Positions 8,595 through 18,457 are shown, numbered from the stretch's first letter. The stretch is 64,000 nucleotides of DNA from Limnohabitans sp. Bal53 (GCF_003063355.1 NZ_NESH01000002.1:372001-436000), one strand, 5' to 3'. The notes: a model not told the origin generated them from the letters alone. Made by a program: numbers and translations.

Positions 8595-10868
8595 ATGAAA
8601 TTTCGTTTTCCCATCGTCATCATTGACGAAGACTACCGTTCCGAAAACACTTCGGGCCTGGGTATCCGCGCTTTGGCTGATGCGATCGTTGCCGAGGGGT
8701 TTGAGGTTCTGGGTGTGACCAGTTACGGCGATTTGTCGCAGTTTGCGCAGCAGCAAAGCCGTGCGAGTGCGTTCATTTTGTCGATCGACGACGAGGAGTT
8801 TTCTCCTGGGCCCGATTTGGACCCCGCCGTGATCAACTTACGCGCCTTCATTGACGAAGTGCGCCGCAAAAACGCAGATGTGCCCATTTACATCTATGGC
8901 GAGACCAAGACTTCGCGCCATTTGCCCAACGACATCCTGCGTGAGTTGCACGGTTTCATCCACATGTTTGAAGACACGCCTGAGTTTGTGGCGCGTCACA
9001 TCATTCGTGAGGCCAAAAGTTACCTCGAGGGCGTGCAGCCGCCGTTTTTCAAGGCGCTGCTCGATTACGCAGAAGACGGTTCGTACTCATGGCACTGCCC
9101 TGGTCACTCGGGGGGCGTGGCCTTCTTGAAGAGCCCTGTGGGTCAGATGTACCACCAGTTTTACGGCGAAAACATGCTGCGCGCTGACGTGTGCAACGCG
9201 GTGGAAGAGCTGGGCCAGTTGCTGGACCATAACGGCGCCATTGGCGAGAGCGAGCGCAACGCTGCGCGAATTTTCAATGCCGACCATTGCTTTTTTGTGA
9301 CCAACGGCACCAGCACCTCCAACAAGATTGTCTGGCACCACACGGTGGCCCCAGGTGATGTGGTGGTGGTGGACCGCAACTGCCATAAGTCGATCTTGCA
9401 CGCCATCATCATGACCGGTGCGGTGCCCGTGTTCATGAAGCCCACGCGCAACCACTTCGGCATCATTGGCCCTATTCCCAAGAGCGAGTTCGAGCCTGCG
9501 GCCATCATGGCCAAGATCAAGGCCAATCCTTTGCTCAAAGGCGTGGACCCGAAAAAGATCAAGCCCCGAGTGATGACGCTGACCCAGTCGACCTACGATG
9601 GCGTGCTCTACAACACCGAAACCATCAAGACCATGCTCGACGGCTATGTCGAAAATCTGCATTTTGATGAGGCATGGTTGCCGCATGCGGCGTTCCACCC
9701 GTTTTATGGCCCGTACCACGCCATGGGCAAAAAGCGCGCTCGCCCCAAAGAGTCTGTGGTGTATGCCACGCAGTCCATTCACAAACTGCTGGCGGGCATC
9801 AGCCAAGCCAGCCATGTGCTGGTGCAAGACGCCCAAAGCGTGAAGCTCGACAGACACTTGTTCAACGAGGCGTACCTGATGCACACCTCGACCAGCCCGC
9901 AGTACAGCATCATTGCCAGCTGCGATGTGGCCGCCGCCATGATGGAGCCACCCGGCGGTACTGCCTTGGTCGAAGAAAGCATTGCAGAGGCTTTGGATTT
10001 CCGCCGTGCCATGCGCAAGGTGGACGAGGACTATGGCAAGGACTGGTGGTTCAAGGTCTGGGGCCCTGAAAAATTTGCGGAGGAGGGCATTGGCCGTGCG
10101 GACGACTGGATTTTGCGCAATGACCCGCGCAAGAAAGCCAGCAAATGGCACGGCTTTGGCCAGCAGTTGGCCGACGGCTTCAACATGCTCGACCCCATCA
10201 AGTCGACCATCGTGACGCCCGGTCTGAACCTGGATGGCAAGTTCGACAAGACCGGTATTCCTGCATCGATCGTCAGCAAGTTCCTGACGGAGCATGGTGT
10301 GGTGGTGGAGAAGACGGGTCTGTACAGTTTCTTCATCATGTTCACCATCGGCATCACCAAGGGCCGCTGGAACACACTGCTGACTGCATTGCAACAATTC
10401 AAGGACGAGTACGCCAAGAACCAGCCGATGTGGAAAATCATGCCGGAGTTCTGCCAGAAGCACCCGCGCTATGAGCGCATGGGCTTGCGCGATCTGTGCC
10501 AGCACGTGCACGAGATGTACTCCAAGTACGACATTGCCCGACTGACTACTGACATGTATTTGTCGGACCTGGCCCCGGCCATGCGCCCGTCTGATGCTTA
10601 TGCACATATTGCGCACCGCAAGACCGAGCGGGTGGAAATCGACCACCTTGAAGGTCGTATCACGGTGGGTTTGGTCACGCCTTACCCGCCCGGTATTCCA
10701 CTTTTGATCCCCGGCGAGGTCTTCAACAAGAAGATCGTTGATTACCTCAAGTTCGCGCGTGAGTTCAACGAAAAGTGCCCGGGCTTCGAAACCGACATCC
10801 ATGGTCTGGTCGAGATCAAAGACGACGATGGCAAGAAGCGGTACTTTGCGGATTGCGTGAAACTTTAA
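8595..10868 (+). CDS. Arginine/lysine/ornithine decarboxylase (fold type I, wing domain)
   Basis: PLP-dependent basic amino-acid decarboxylase of 757 residues, converting arginine, lysine or ornithine to agmatine, cadaverine or putrescine. The N-terminal response-regulator-like wing domain (about 1-130, starting KFRFPIVIIDEDYRSENTSG) is followed by the PLP domain with SWHCPGHSGGVAFLKSP, TNGTSTSNKIV, FDEAWLPHAAFHPFYG and the PLP-lysine motif SIHKLLAG near residue 396. The C-terminal domain starts around 580. The ATG at 8595 is chosen because homologues begin with MKFRFPI; an upstream TTG lacks support. Substrate cannot be assigned by eye. It is monocistronic and followed by a large hairpin and a terminator. 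Confidence 0.9.
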   Translation: MKFRFPIVIIDEDYRSENTSGLGIRALADAIVAEGFEVLGVTSYGDLSQFAQQQSRASAFILSIDDEEFSPGPDLDPAVINLRAFIDEVRRKNADVPIYIYGETKTSRHLPNDILRELHGFIHMFEDTPEFVARHIIREAKSYLEGVQPPFFKALLDYAEDGSYSWHCPGHSGGVAFLKSPVGQMYHQFYGENMLRADVCNAVEELGQLLDHNGAIGESERNAARIFNADHCFFVTNGTSTSNKIVWHHTVAPGDVVVVDRNCHKSILHAIIMTGAVPVFMKPTRNHFGIIGPIPKSEFEPAAIMAKIKANPLLKGVDPKKIKPRVMTLTQSTYDGVLYNTETIKTMLDGYVENLHFDEAWLPHAAFHPFYGPYHAMGKKRARPKESVVYATQSIHKLLAGISQASHVLVQDAQSVKLDRHLFNEAYLMHTSTSPQYSIIASCDVAAAMMEPPGGTALVEESIAEALDFRRAMRKVDEDYGKDWWFKVWGPEKFAEEGIGRADDWILRNDPRKKASKWHGFGQQLADGFNMLDPIKSTIVTPGLNLDGKFDKTGIPASIVSKFLTEHGVVVEKTGLYSFFIMFTIGITKGRWNTLLTALQQFKDEYAKNQPMWKIMPEFCQKHPRYERMGLRDLCQHVHEMYSKYDIARLTTDMYLSDLAPAMRPSDAYAHIAHRKTERVEIDHLEGRITVGLVTPYPPGIPLLIPGEVFNKKIVDYLKFAREFNEKCPGFETDIHGLVEIKDDDGKKRYFADCVKL

Positions 10869-10906
10869 GACATTTGCCTTGGCGATGTGTCTCAAGGCTT
10901 TAGGGG

Positions 10907-10990
10907 GCAGGTGCGTTGGGGCCCTGTGCGGGGGCTCAGAGGCGCTTCGCTTTGCCACATCGCCCCCGCACAGGGCCCCAACGCACCTGC
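10907..10990. repeat. 29-bp perfect inverted repeat (large G+C-rich hairpin)
   Basis: The arm at 10907-10935 is exactly the reverse complement of 10962-10990 (arms contain CAGGTGCGTTGGGGCCC). The 26-nt spacer holds GAGGCGCTTCGCTTTG. There is no T run directly after it, and the standard terminator at 10997 follows. It looks like a mobile palindromic repeat or an mRNA-stabilising hairpin for the decarboxylase transcript. The remaining 10869-10906 holds nothing else recognisable. Confidence 0.75.
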
Positions 10991-10996
10991 GGGGGA

Positions 10997-11034
10997 GAAT
11001 TGAAAAAAGCGGCTTTCGCCGCTTTTTTCAATTC
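10997..11034. terminator. Bidirectional rho-independent terminator after the decarboxylase
   Basis: AATTGAAAAAAGCGGC and its exact complement flank a TTTC loop, giving an A-run on one side and a T-run on the other. It can end the decarboxylase transcript on the plus strand and anything reading through from fabI on the minus strand. Confidence 0.88.
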
Positions 11035-11290
11035 CAAATGATGGTTGTTCGATTCCACTCTTCAATGTAAGTGGCCAAGCGCCGTTGGTTGGTCAAGCCC
11101 GAACGCCCGAGCAGTCCTGAAACCTTCATCTGGCCCATGGCCACACGAACATCCTCTGAGCCTGAGGTGAGGTGGGCGCTGAACCGGGCGATTTGGCGAG
11201 CGAAGCGAGTTATGAGCCCGGGCAGCGCCCGCCTCGGCTCAGGCGGTGTATGAAAAAGCAGGAACCAGGTTTTACAAAGAGCAGTTCCAG
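11028..11290 (-). pseudogene. Possible gene remnant downstream of fabI
   Basis: On the minus strand, one frame is open for about 87 codons between a stop near 11291 and a TGA at 11030-11028. It contains a protein-like stretch ITRFARQIARFSAHLTSG and ends in LATYIEEWNRTTIIWN. There is no ribosome-binding site and the only in-frame ATG is late, so it cannot start as a normal gene. The end is loosely reminiscent of C-termini of IS630-type transposases, but this is weak. The stop lies inside the terminator hairpin. It may be a decayed gene end or a chance open frame. Confidence 0.25.
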
Positions 11291-11297
11291 ACTTGCA

Positions 11298-12113
11298 TCA
11301 AGCCGCTGACGATGGCTCGGCAATGCCACCGACCACTTGGCTGAATCCACCGTCCACATAGGTGATCTCGGCCGTCACACCCGCGGCCAAATCGCTCAAC
11401 ATGAACGCCGCCACATTGCCTACGTCCTCAATGGTCACGTTGCGGCGAATGGGCGAAGCCTCGGCCACCACCGACAAAATCTTGCCAAAACCCTTGATGC
11501 CGCTGGCTGCCAGCGTCTTGATGGGACCGGCCGAAATGCCGTTGGCCCGCAGACCCCGGTTTTGGCTGCCCAGCGACTCGGCCAGGTAACGCACAGAGGC
11601 TTCCAGGCTGGCTTTGGCCAGGCCCATGGTGTTGTAGTTGGGCACTGTGCGGATTGCGCCCAAGTACGTCAGGGTCAGCACAGCCGACTTGTCGTTCAGA
11701 TAGGGCAAAGCCGCTTTGGCCATGGCGGGGAAGCTGTAGGCGCTGATGTCATGCGCGATCTTGAAACCTTCGCGCGACAAACCGTCCAGAAAGTCACCCG
11801 CAATCGCCTCACGCGGGGCGTAGCCGATGGCGTGCACAAAGCCGTCGAACTTGGGCCAAGTGGCCGACAGGTCGGTGAACAGTTTTTCAATCTGCTCGTC
11901 GCTGCCCACATCGCAATCAAATATTAGCTTGGAGTCAAAATCGGCCGCGAATTCGGTGATGCGGTCCTTGAAACGCTCGCCCACGTAGCTGAAAGCCAGC
12001 TCAGCGCCTTGTGCGTGGCAGGCCTTGGCGATGCCATAAGCAATGGAGCGGTTGGACAACACGCCGGTGATCAACAATTTTTTACCCGACAGAAATCCTG
12101 TTTTTGTGGTCAT
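11298..12113 (-). CDS. fabI: Enoyl-[acyl-carrier-protein] reductase (NADH), FabI
   Basis: Last step of each fatty-acid elongation cycle: NADH-dependent reduction of enoyl-ACP. It has 271 residues from [20 protein letters not shown]. The FabI nucleotide-binding start [15 protein letters not shown] is visible, as are the catalytic region [19 protein letters not shown] with the Tyr and Lys and the substrate loop [15 protein letters not shown] longer upstream frame has no family similarity, so the ATG at 12113 is taken. The gene is divergent from yejA with only 37 bp between the two starts. Confidence 0.95.
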   Translation of the reverse strand: MTTKTGFLSGKKLLITGVLSNRSIAYGIAKACHAQGAELAFSYVGERFKDRITEFAADFDSKLIFDCDVGSDEQIEKLFTDLSATWPKFDGFVHAIGYAPREAIAGDFLDGLSREGFKIAHDISAYSFPAMAKAALPYLNDKSAVLTLTYLGAIRTVPNYNTMGLAKASLEASVRYLAESLGSQNRGLRANGISAGPIKTLAASGIKGFGKILSVVAEASPIRRNVTIEDVGNVAAFMLSDLAAGVTAEITYVDGGFSQVVGGIAEPSSAA

Positions 12114-12150
12114 GCCTTCAACTCCTGAAAAATGTGGGCAGAATTGTCGC

Positions 12151-14040
12151 ATGCGTAGACCCTTGGCCCGTTTCTGGACACACTGCTGCTTGGCCCTCGG
12201 GCTTGGGGTGGCGGGCAACGCTTGGGCCGCACACGCTTACGCACAATTTGGGGACATCCGCTACCCGCCCGGGTTTGCCCACTTTGCCTACGTGAACCCT
12301 GCCGCGCCCAAAGGTGGCGAGATCAGCCTGGTGCCGCCCACACGGCAGTCCAACTTCGACAAGTACAACCCCTTCACCTTGAAGGGCAGTGCCCCGCCTT
12401 CCATGCTGTCCATGATGTTTGATACCTTGTTGGTGGGCAACATGGACGAACCGACCACGGCCTACGGTTTGCTGGCTTCCGATGTGGCGGTGGCCATGGA
12501 CCGCATGTCGGTCACTTTTCAGATCCACCCGCAAGCGCGATTTCACAATGGCGACCCTGTTCTGGCGTCCGATGTTCGCCATTCTTTTGAGCGCCTGACG
12601 AGCAAACAGGCCGCGCCCCAGTACCGCACCTATTTTGGCGAAGTCAAAGGCGCCACGGTTTTGGGCGAGCGCAGCATTCGCTTTGATTTTGTTCGCCCCA
12701 ACAGCGAGCTGCCCTTGATTGTGGGCAGCTTGCCTGTGTTCAGCCAAAAATGGGGACTGGCAGGTGGCGTTCATCAACCGCTGGACCAATTGGTCACGGA
12801 CATCCCGATTGCGTCCGGCCCTTACCGGATTGGCCGTGTGCAGTTTGGCAAGGACATCACCTACGAGCGCGACCCAGCCTATTGGGCGCGTGACTTGAAC
12901 GTTCGCAAAGGCCAATTCAACTTTGACCGTATCACCTACAAAATTTACAAGGACCCCACAGCCCAGCTTGAAGCCTTCAAGGCAGGCGAGTTCGATTACA
13001 TGCAGTCATTCATTGCGAGGGAGTGGGCCCGGGCCTTCACTGGACGCGCCTTTGAACGCGGTGAATTGATCAAGGCCGAGCTGCAGCACGGCAATGCAGG
13101 GGACTTTCAGGGCTTTTTGTTCAACACGCGCCGTGACAAGTTTCAGGACGTGCGGGTGCGCCTAGCCATTGCGCTGGCCATGGATTTCGAATGGCTGAAC
13201 CGCCAACTTTTTTACAACGCCTACAGCCGGGTGCGTGGGTATTTTGTGGCCAGCGACTTCGAGGCCAAGGGGCGACCAGGCCCCGATGAATTGGCCTTGC
13301 TGAACCCCTTGCGGTCCAAGCTGCCTGGCGCCGTGTTTGAGCAGGATGTGCCGCAACCACCCCAAACTGCGCTCGATCCTGCTTCGGGCCAGACCTTGCG
13401 CGACCATTTGCGCCAAGCACGTGATTTGCTCCAAGCCGCCGGATGGACCTACAAAGAGGGTGCTTTGCGCAACGCCAAGGGACAAGCTTTCAGCATCGAG
13501 TTTCTGGACAATTCGGGCTCCATGGGGCGAGTCGTCACGCCCTTTGCAAAGAACTTGGAAAAACTGGGCATCCAAGTTCAGTACAAGGTGATCGACTTTG
13601 CACTGTTGCAAAAACGCATGGACGTGTTCGACTTTGACATCATCAGCAACCGCACCGTGGGCAGCGAAGCGCCCGGCACCGAGTTGCTCGAGCGCTACGG
13701 CAGCCAATCGGCCGATGTGGAGGGCTCCGGCAATGTGATTGGCCTGAAAGACCCCGCCGTGGACGCGCTGCTCGATAAGGTGGTGAGTGCCACGTCCAGA
13801 CCGGAGCTGGTGGTCAGCCTGCGGGCCTTGGACAGGGTGCTCAGGCACGGTCATTACGTGGTGGCGCATTGGTATGGCGCGGTGCACCGGGTGTCTTGGC
13901 GGGCCAAGGCGTTTGCCCGACCCACCGACTTGCCGCGTTATTACCAGCCGGAAAAACTGGTCACCACCGTGTGGTGGTCGCCCAATGCCCTGGCCACAGC
14001 ACCTTCAACAGCGGCTCAAGCAGTCAAAAAGGCCCCCTGA
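12151..14040 (+). CDS. yejA: Extracellular solute-binding protein of the YejABEF peptide importer
   Basis: Cluster C (SBP_bac_5) periplasmic binding protein of 629 residues. The signal peptide (about 1-27, ending GNAWAAHA) is followed by [21 protein letters not shown] and [11 protein letters not shown], typical of YejA. Family motifs include [20 protein letters not shown] and the C-terminal [19 protein letters not shown]. YejABEF transports oligopeptides, including microcin C and defensin-type peptides, in enterobacteria. yejB starts 4 bp after the stop. Confidence 0.92.
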   Translation: MRRPLARFWTHCCLALGLGVAGNAWAAHAYAQFGDIRYPPGFAHFAYVNPAAPKGGEISLVPPTRQSNFDKYNPFTLKGSAPPSMLSMMFDTLLVGNMDEPTTAYGLLASDVAVAMDRMSVTFQIHPQARFHNGDPVLASDVRHSFERLTSKQAAPQYRTYFGEVKGATVLGERSIRFDFVRPNSELPLIVGSLPVFSQKWGLAGGVHQPLDQLVTDIPIASGPYRIGRVQFGKDITYERDPAYWARDLNVRKGQFNFDRITYKIYKDPTAQLEAFKAGEFDYMQSFIAREWARAFTGRAFERGELIKAELQHGNAGDFQGFLFNTRRDKFQDVRVRLAIALAMDFEWLNRQLFYNAYSRVRGYFVASDFEAKGRPGPDELALLNPLRSKLPGAVFEQDVPQPPQTALDPASGQTLRDHLRQARDLLQAAGWTYKEGALRNAKGQAFSIEFLDNSGSMGRVVTPFAKNLEKLGIQVQYKVIDFALLQKRMDVFDFDIISNRTVGSEAPGTELLERYGSQSADVEGSGNVIGLKDPAVDALLDKVVSATSRPELVVSLRALDRVLRHGHYVVAHWYGAVHRVSWRAKAFARPTDLPRYYQPEKLVTTVWWSPNALATAPSTAAQAVKKAP

Positions 14041-14043
14041 CCC

Positions 14044-15081
14044 ATGCTGGCCTATATTTTTAAACGCCTGCTCTTGATGATTCCGACTTTGTTCGGGGTG
14101 TTGCTGATGACTTTTGTGGTGATCCAGTTTGTGCCCGGCGGTCCGGTGGAGCAAATGGTGGCTCAGCTGCAAGGCCGCGACACGGGTGGGGAGGGCGCTG
14201 CTGCTGCAGGCAGTGGTTATCGGGGGCGTCAGGGCGTAGATGCCGCGCGCATTGAAGAAATCAAAACGCTTTATGGTTTTGACAAACCGCCCACCGAGCG
14301 CTTTTGGATGATGCTCAAACAGTTTGTGCAGTTCGATTTGGGCCAAAGTTTTTTCTATCCCAAAGACGTCTGGAGCTTGATCAAAGAAAAGCTGCCGGTG
14401 TCCATCAGTCTGGGCTTGTGGACGTTTTTCCTGAGTTATCTGGTGTCGGTGCCATTGGGCATCGCCAAGGCGGTGCGGGCGGGCACGCGCTTTGACACGC
14501 TCACCAGCTTGCTGGTGCTGGTGGGTTACGCGATTCCTGGCTTTGTGCTGGGCGTGGCTTTGCTGGTGATCTTTGGCGGTCAGTTACAGTGGTTTCCGCT
14601 GCGCGGTTTGACGTCGTCCAACTGGGAACAGTTGAGCTGGGGGGCCAAGGTGGTCGATTATTTGTGGCACATCGCCTTGCCAGTCACGGCCAGTGTGCTC
14701 GGCTCGTTTGCGGTCATCACCATGCTGACCAAGAACGCATTTTTGGAAGAAATCCGAAAGCAGTACGTTCTGACGGCACGCGCCAAAGGCCTGAGCGAGA
14801 ACCGGGTGCTGTACCGCCATGTCATGCGCAATGCTTTGATTCCGCTGGTCACGGGGTTTCCAGCGGCTTTCATCGGCGCGTTTTTCACTGGCTCCTTGTT
14901 GATCGAAACCTTGTTCTCGCTCGATGGCTTGGGCTTGCTGAGCTACGAGGCGGTGATCCGTCGGGATTACCCGGTGGTGCTGGGCACCCTGTATTTGTTC
15001 ACCCTGATTGGATTGGTGACCAAGCTGATCAGTGACCTGTGTTACTTGTGGGTGGACCCGCGTGTGAAGTTCGACAAATGA
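14044..15081 (+). CDS. yejB: Microcin C/oligopeptide ABC transporter permease YejB
   Basis: Inner-membrane permease of the DppB/OppB class, 345 residues. The N-terminal helix MLAYIFKRLLLMIPTLFGVLLMTF is typical. The periplasmic segment (about 40-110) has the YejB-type insertion before EIKTLYGFDKPPTERFW. The EAA loop that contacts the ATPase is AKGLSENRVLYRHVMRNALIPL. The end overlaps yejE as ATGA. It forms a heterodimer with YejE. Confidence 0.94.
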   Translation: MLAYIFKRLLLMIPTLFGVLLMTFVVIQFVPGGPVEQMVAQLQGRDTGGEGAAAAGSGYRGRQGVDAARIEEIKTLYGFDKPPTERFWMMLKQFVQFDLGQSFFYPKDVWSLIKEKLPVSISLGLWTFFLSYLVSVPLGIAKAVRAGTRFDTLTSLLVLVGYAIPGFVLGVALLVIFGGQLQWFPLRGLTSSNWEQLSWGAKVVDYLWHIALPVTASVLGSFAVITMLTKNAFLEEIRKQYVLTARAKGLSENRVLYRHVMRNALIPLVTGFPAAFIGAFFTGSLLIETLFSLDGLGLLSYEAVIRRDYPVVLGTLYLFTLIGLVTKLISDLCYLWVDPRVKFDK

Positions 15082-16133
15082 CCACCGCAATCGCCACCGC
15101 ATTCCCGCAGCAGATGTCGCCTTCGGCCCGGGCTTGGCAGCGTTTCAGGCGCAACCGGTTGGGCTTTGGCAGCCTGATCATTTTTCTCACCCTCTTTATC
15201 CTGAGCTTGGGGGCCGAGTTTTTGTCCAACGACAAGCCTTTGGTGGTGCGTTTTGAGGGGCAATGGTATTTCCCGGTGGTGCAGACCTTGCCTGAAAAGG
15301 TGTTTGGGGGTGATTTCGAGACGCCCGCCGATTATTTGGACCCGTTTATCCAGCAGCAATTGCACAAGGGTGACAACTGGGCTTTGCAGGCCCCCAACCC
15401 TTACCACCACAGCACGCTCGACTATTTCGCCCCATTGCCCAACCCCGCGCCGCCCACAGCACGCAACTGGCTGGGCACCGATGACCGGGGGCGTGATGTG
15501 TTGGCCCGTTTGCTTTATGGCTTTCGGGTATCGGTGCTGTTTGCATTGGCGCTCACGCTGTTTGGTGTGGTGCTGGGTGTGTTGACCGGTGCAGTGCAAG
15601 GGTTTTTTGTGGGCAAGACCGATTTGGTGTTCCAGCGCTTCATTGAGGTCTGGAGTGCCATGCCCGAGTTGTATTTGCTGATCATCTTTTCGGCCGTCTT
15701 CGAGCCCAGTGTGGGCTTGCTGCTTTTGTTGCTTGGGCTGTTTGGTTGGATGGGTTTGTCCGACTACGTTCGGGCCGAGTTTTTGCGCAACCGCCAGTTG
15801 GACTACGTCAAGTCGGCGCGGGCTCTGGGCTTGGGGCATTGGCAGATCATGTGGCGACATGTGCTGCCCAACAGCATGACCCCGGTGGTGACCTTCTTGC
15901 CGTTTCGCATGAGCGGCGCCATTTTGGCGCTGACCTCTCTGGACTTTCTGGGTTTGGGTGTGCCGCCTGGCACCCCCTCTTTGGGGGAATTGCTGGCCCA
16001 GGGCAAAAACAACATCGACGCCTGGTGGATATCGATGTCCACCTTTGTGGTTCTGGTGGTGACCTTGCTGCTCTTGACCTTCATGGGGGACGCCTTGCGC
16101 GACGCGCTTGATCCGCGAAAGGTGGACGCATGA
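15078..16133 (+). CDS. yejE: Microcin C/oligopeptide ABC transporter permease YejE
   Basis: Second permease, DppC/OppC class, 351 residues from the ATG that overlaps the yejB stop. The first helix follows SARAWQRFRRNRLGFGSLI. The large periplasmic section (about 55-125) is the YejE-specific insertion. NWLGTDDRGRDVLARLLYGFR precedes the core helices. The EAA loop is SARALGLGHWQIMWRHVLPN. The end overlaps yejF as ATGA. Confidence 0.94.
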   Translation: MTTAIATAFPQQMSPSARAWQRFRRNRLGFGSLIIFLTLFILSLGAEFLSNDKPLVVRFEGQWYFPVVQTLPEKVFGGDFETPADYLDPFIQQQLHKGDNWALQAPNPYHHSTLDYFAPLPNPAPPTARNWLGTDDRGRDVLARLLYGFRVSVLFALALTLFGVVLGVLTGAVQGFFVGKTDLVFQRFIEVWSAMPELYLLIIFSAVFEPSVGLLLLLLGLFGWMGLSDYVRAEFLRNRQLDYVKSARALGLGHWQIMWRHVLPNSMTPVVTFLPFRMSGAILALTSLDFLGLGVPPGTPSLGELLAQGKNNIDAWWISMSTFVVLVVTLLLLTFMGDALRDALDPRKVDA

Positions 16134-17737
16134 GCACTTCACAAGCTTTGCTGGAACTGAAAGACCTTCGCATCGCCTTTGGCGGCCAGGCCGTGGTGCA
16201 TGGCGTGAACCTGAGCATTCAGGCCGGTGAGCGTGTGGCCTTGGTCGGAGAGTCGGGCTCGGGCAAATCGGTCACCGCACTGTCGGTGCTGCGTTTGTTG
16301 GAGTCGGCAGAGCTGTCGGGCCAGGTGCTTTGGCAAGGCCAGGACTTGTTGCAGCAAACCCCTGCGCAAATGCAGCGCATTCGTGGTGACGAGATTGCCA
16401 TGATTTTTCAGGAGCCCATGACGGCGCTGAATCCGTTGATGACCGTGGGGTCGCAGATCTCGGAAGTGCTGCAGCTCAAAAAGCTTTTGTCCCGACGCGA
16501 CGCCGATGCGCGAGCCGTTCATTTGTTGTCTGAAACCGGCATCGACGACCCTGAGCGCCGTTTTGGGGCTTATCCGCACCAGTTGTCGGGCGGCCAACGC
16601 CAACGCGCCATGATGGCCATGGCCTTGGCGTCTGAGCCCAAGCTGCTGTTGGCCGATGAGCCCACCACTGCGCTGGACGCCGGTTTGCGCCTGCAGATGT
16701 TGCAGCTGCTGGCCGATCTGCAGCAAAAAACCGGCATGGCCGTGCTGCTCATCACCCACGATTTGGGCTTGGTGCGCCACTTTGCCCATCGGGTGGCGGT
16801 GATGGAGAAAGGTCATCTGGTCGAGCAGGGGACTTTGCGAGCGGTTTTTGAGCAACCCCAACACCCTTACACACTCAAATTGCTCTCCAGCCGCCCCAGT
16901 CGTGAGGGTCTGGTGGCGCAGCCACCTTTGGAGACTCCACCTGTCTTACAGGCAAGGCAGCTGCAGGTGCGCTACCCGAAGGCGGTGCCCGGATTCAAAG
17001 CCTGGTTTCAAAAACACCATTTCACCGCCTTGCACGGCGCAGATTTTTCGCTGTCGCCTGGCAGCACCTTGGGCGTGATGGGCGAGTCGGGGTCGGGCAA
17101 GTCGAGCCTGGCTCAGGCGGTGCTGGGCTTGATCCCTTTCACGGGTGATTTGTCCTTTGACGGCCAAACCTGGCAAGGCATTCCGTCGCGGGACAAGGCT
17201 TTGCGCAAGCAGGTGCAGGTGGTTTTTCAGGACCCCTATGGCAGTTTGTCGCCGCGCATGACGGTGGGGGAAATCGTCGCTGAGGGTTTGCGCTTGCATC
17301 AGCCGCACTGGACATCAGAACAAACAGAGCATCGCGTACGCGCGGCTTTGGCCGAGGTGGGCTTGGTGGGTGAAGGATTTGCCGATGTGCTCAACCGCTT
17401 CCCGCATGCTTTTTCAGGGGGGCAGCGCCAACGAATTGCCTTGGCCAGAGCCTTGGTGGTCGAGCCCTCGCTGTTGGTGCTGGACGAACCCACCAGTGCA
17501 CTCGATGTCACGGTACAAAAGCAAATCCTGGAATTGCTGAAAACGCTACAAAAAAAACGCAACATGGCGTATTTGTTGATTACCCACGATGTGGACGTGC
17601 TGCGGGCCATGGCCCACCAGGTCTTGGTGCTCAAGTCAGGGCAGGTGGTGGAGCAGGGTTTGGCCGATCAGGTGCTCGGTGATCCACAGCACCCTTACAC
17701 ACGCAGCTTGGTTGAGGCCTTTCCTGAGACTGTTTGA
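16130..17737 (+). CDS. yejF: ABC transporter ATP-binding protein YejF (two nucleotide-binding domains)
   Basis: Energises the YejBE permease with two fused ATPase domains, 535 residues. Domain 1 has Walker A GESGSGKS near residue 40, signature LSGGQRQRAMMA, and Walker B LLADEPTTALD. Domain 2 has Walker A near residue 318, FSGGQRQRIALARAL, and LLVLDEPTSALDVT. The oligopeptide-type C-terminal extension HPYT...LLSSRPS follows domain 1. It is the last gene of yejABEF and ends about 90 bp before the rimP leader hairpin. Confidence 0.95.
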   Translation: MSTSQALLELKDLRIAFGGQAVVHGVNLSIQAGERVALVGESGSGKSVTALSVLRLLESAELSGQVLWQGQDLLQQTPAQMQRIRGDEIAMIFQEPMTALNPLMTVGSQISEVLQLKKLLSRRDADARAVHLLSETGIDDPERRFGAYPHQLSGGQRQRAMMAMALASEPKLLLADEPTTALDAGLRLQMLQLLADLQQKTGMAVLLITHDLGLVRHFAHRVAVMEKGHLVEQGTLRAVFEQPQHPYTLKLLSSRPSREGLVAQPPLETPPVLQARQLQVRYPKAVPGFKAWFQKHHFTALHGADFSLSPGSTLGVMGESGSGKSSLAQAVLGLIPFTGDLSFDGQTWQGIPSRDKALRKQVQVVFQDPYGSLSPRMTVGEIVAEGLRLHQPHWTSEQTEHRVRAALAEVGLVGEGFADVLNRFPHAFSGGQRQRIALARALVVEPSLLVLDEPTSALDVTVQKQILELLKTLQKKRNMAYLLITHDVDVLRAMAHQVLVLKSGQVVEQGLADQVLGDPQHPYTRSLVEAFPETV

Positions 17738-17803
17738 CCGGTACATCGCTGGCGAATGCATCGTTTTCCTAGAAAAATCACACACTTAGAGCGTTTTCTC
17801 GGC

Positions 17804-17809
17804 TAGAAT
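17804..17809 (+). promoter_or_regulatory. Candidate -10 element upstream of the rimP leader hairpin
   Basis: TAGAAT matches five of six positions of the sigma70 -10 consensus. No good -35 lies at 16-18 bp upstream, so the support is weak. A transcript from here would enter the hairpin at 17827 almost at once. Confidence 0.3.
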
Positions 17810-17826
17810 ACTGGCTTCACGACCAA

Positions 17827-17856
17827 ACGGGCGGGTTTTCACCGCCCGTTTTTTTT
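17827..17856 (+). terminator. Rho-independent terminator between yejF and rimP
   Basis: Stem ACGGGCGG / CCGCCCGT with a 7-nt loop is followed by seven T. It ends yejF transcription, or acts as a leader attenuator if the rimP promoter is upstream of it. It lies 37 bp before the rimP start. Confidence 0.88.
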
Positions 17857-17893
17857 GGTTGTTTCTTTTTTAACGTTGACATCCAGAAGCTCT

Positions 17894-18457
17894 GTGGCAT
17901 TGCAGCAAATTGTTCAAGAAACCGTAACCGGTCTGGGCTATGACCTGGTTGAGATTGACCGCACAGCGGGCGGTTTGTTGCGCATCACCATCGACTGGCC
18001 ATGGCAGCCAGGGTCAGAGCTGTTCATCAACGTGGAAGACTGTGAGAAGGTCAATCGACAGTTGCAATTCGCGCTGGAAGTCGATGGCGTGACCTACAAC
18101 CGGTTGGAGGTGTCCTCCCCCGGCATCGATCGCCCCTTGCGCAATGAGCAAGACTTCGAGCGCTTTGTGGGCGAATTGATTGACATCACGCTCAAGCAGC
18201 CCATGGGCGAAAGCGCTGCAGGCATGGTCAATCCGACACGCAAAAAATTCCGCGGCACGCTCGAGCGTGACGCCACCGGCCAAGGCTGGCAAATCGTCTG
18301 GAGCGATGAGCCTGCAGTCAAGCCCGGTCAAAAGGTCAGTAAAAAGCGGATACCCGCGCCCTTACATGCGTTGGGTTTCACGCTCGATGAGTTGCGCGAT
18401 GCGCGACTCGCCCCCGTTGTGGACTTCAAAGGGCGAAAGCCCAAGCAGGAAGCCTGA
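17894..18457 (+). CDS. rimP: Ribosome maturation factor RimP
   Basis: Needed for 30S subunit maturation. The GTG at 17894 is taken as the start (187 residues), because the conserved part begins ALQQIVQETVTGLGYDLVEID immediately after it; a TTG and a GTG further upstream would add residues not expected in the family. Family features are GGLLRITIDWP, NVEDCEKVNRQL and the strong motif LEVSSPGIDRPL. An insertion around residues 120-145 (PMGESAAGMVNPTRKK) is as in other betaproteobacteria. It heads rimP-nusA-infB-rbfA-truB. Confidence 0.9.
   Translation: MALQQIVQETVTGLGYDLVEIDRTAGGLLRITIDWPWQPGSELFINVEDCEKVNRQLQFALEVDGVTYNRLEVSSPGIDRPLRNEQDFERFVGELIDITLKQPMGESAAGMVNPTRKKFRGTLERDATGQGWQIVWSDEPAVKPGQKVSKKRIPAPLHALGFTLDELRDARLAPVVDFKGRKPKQEA

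Noticed and set aside
9087..10958. A 623-codon open frame on the minus strand across the decarboxylase gene
   Set aside because: It is the shadow of a high-G+C coding gene with strong third-position bias. It has no ribosome-binding site or known motif, and the plus-strand enzyme is complete.
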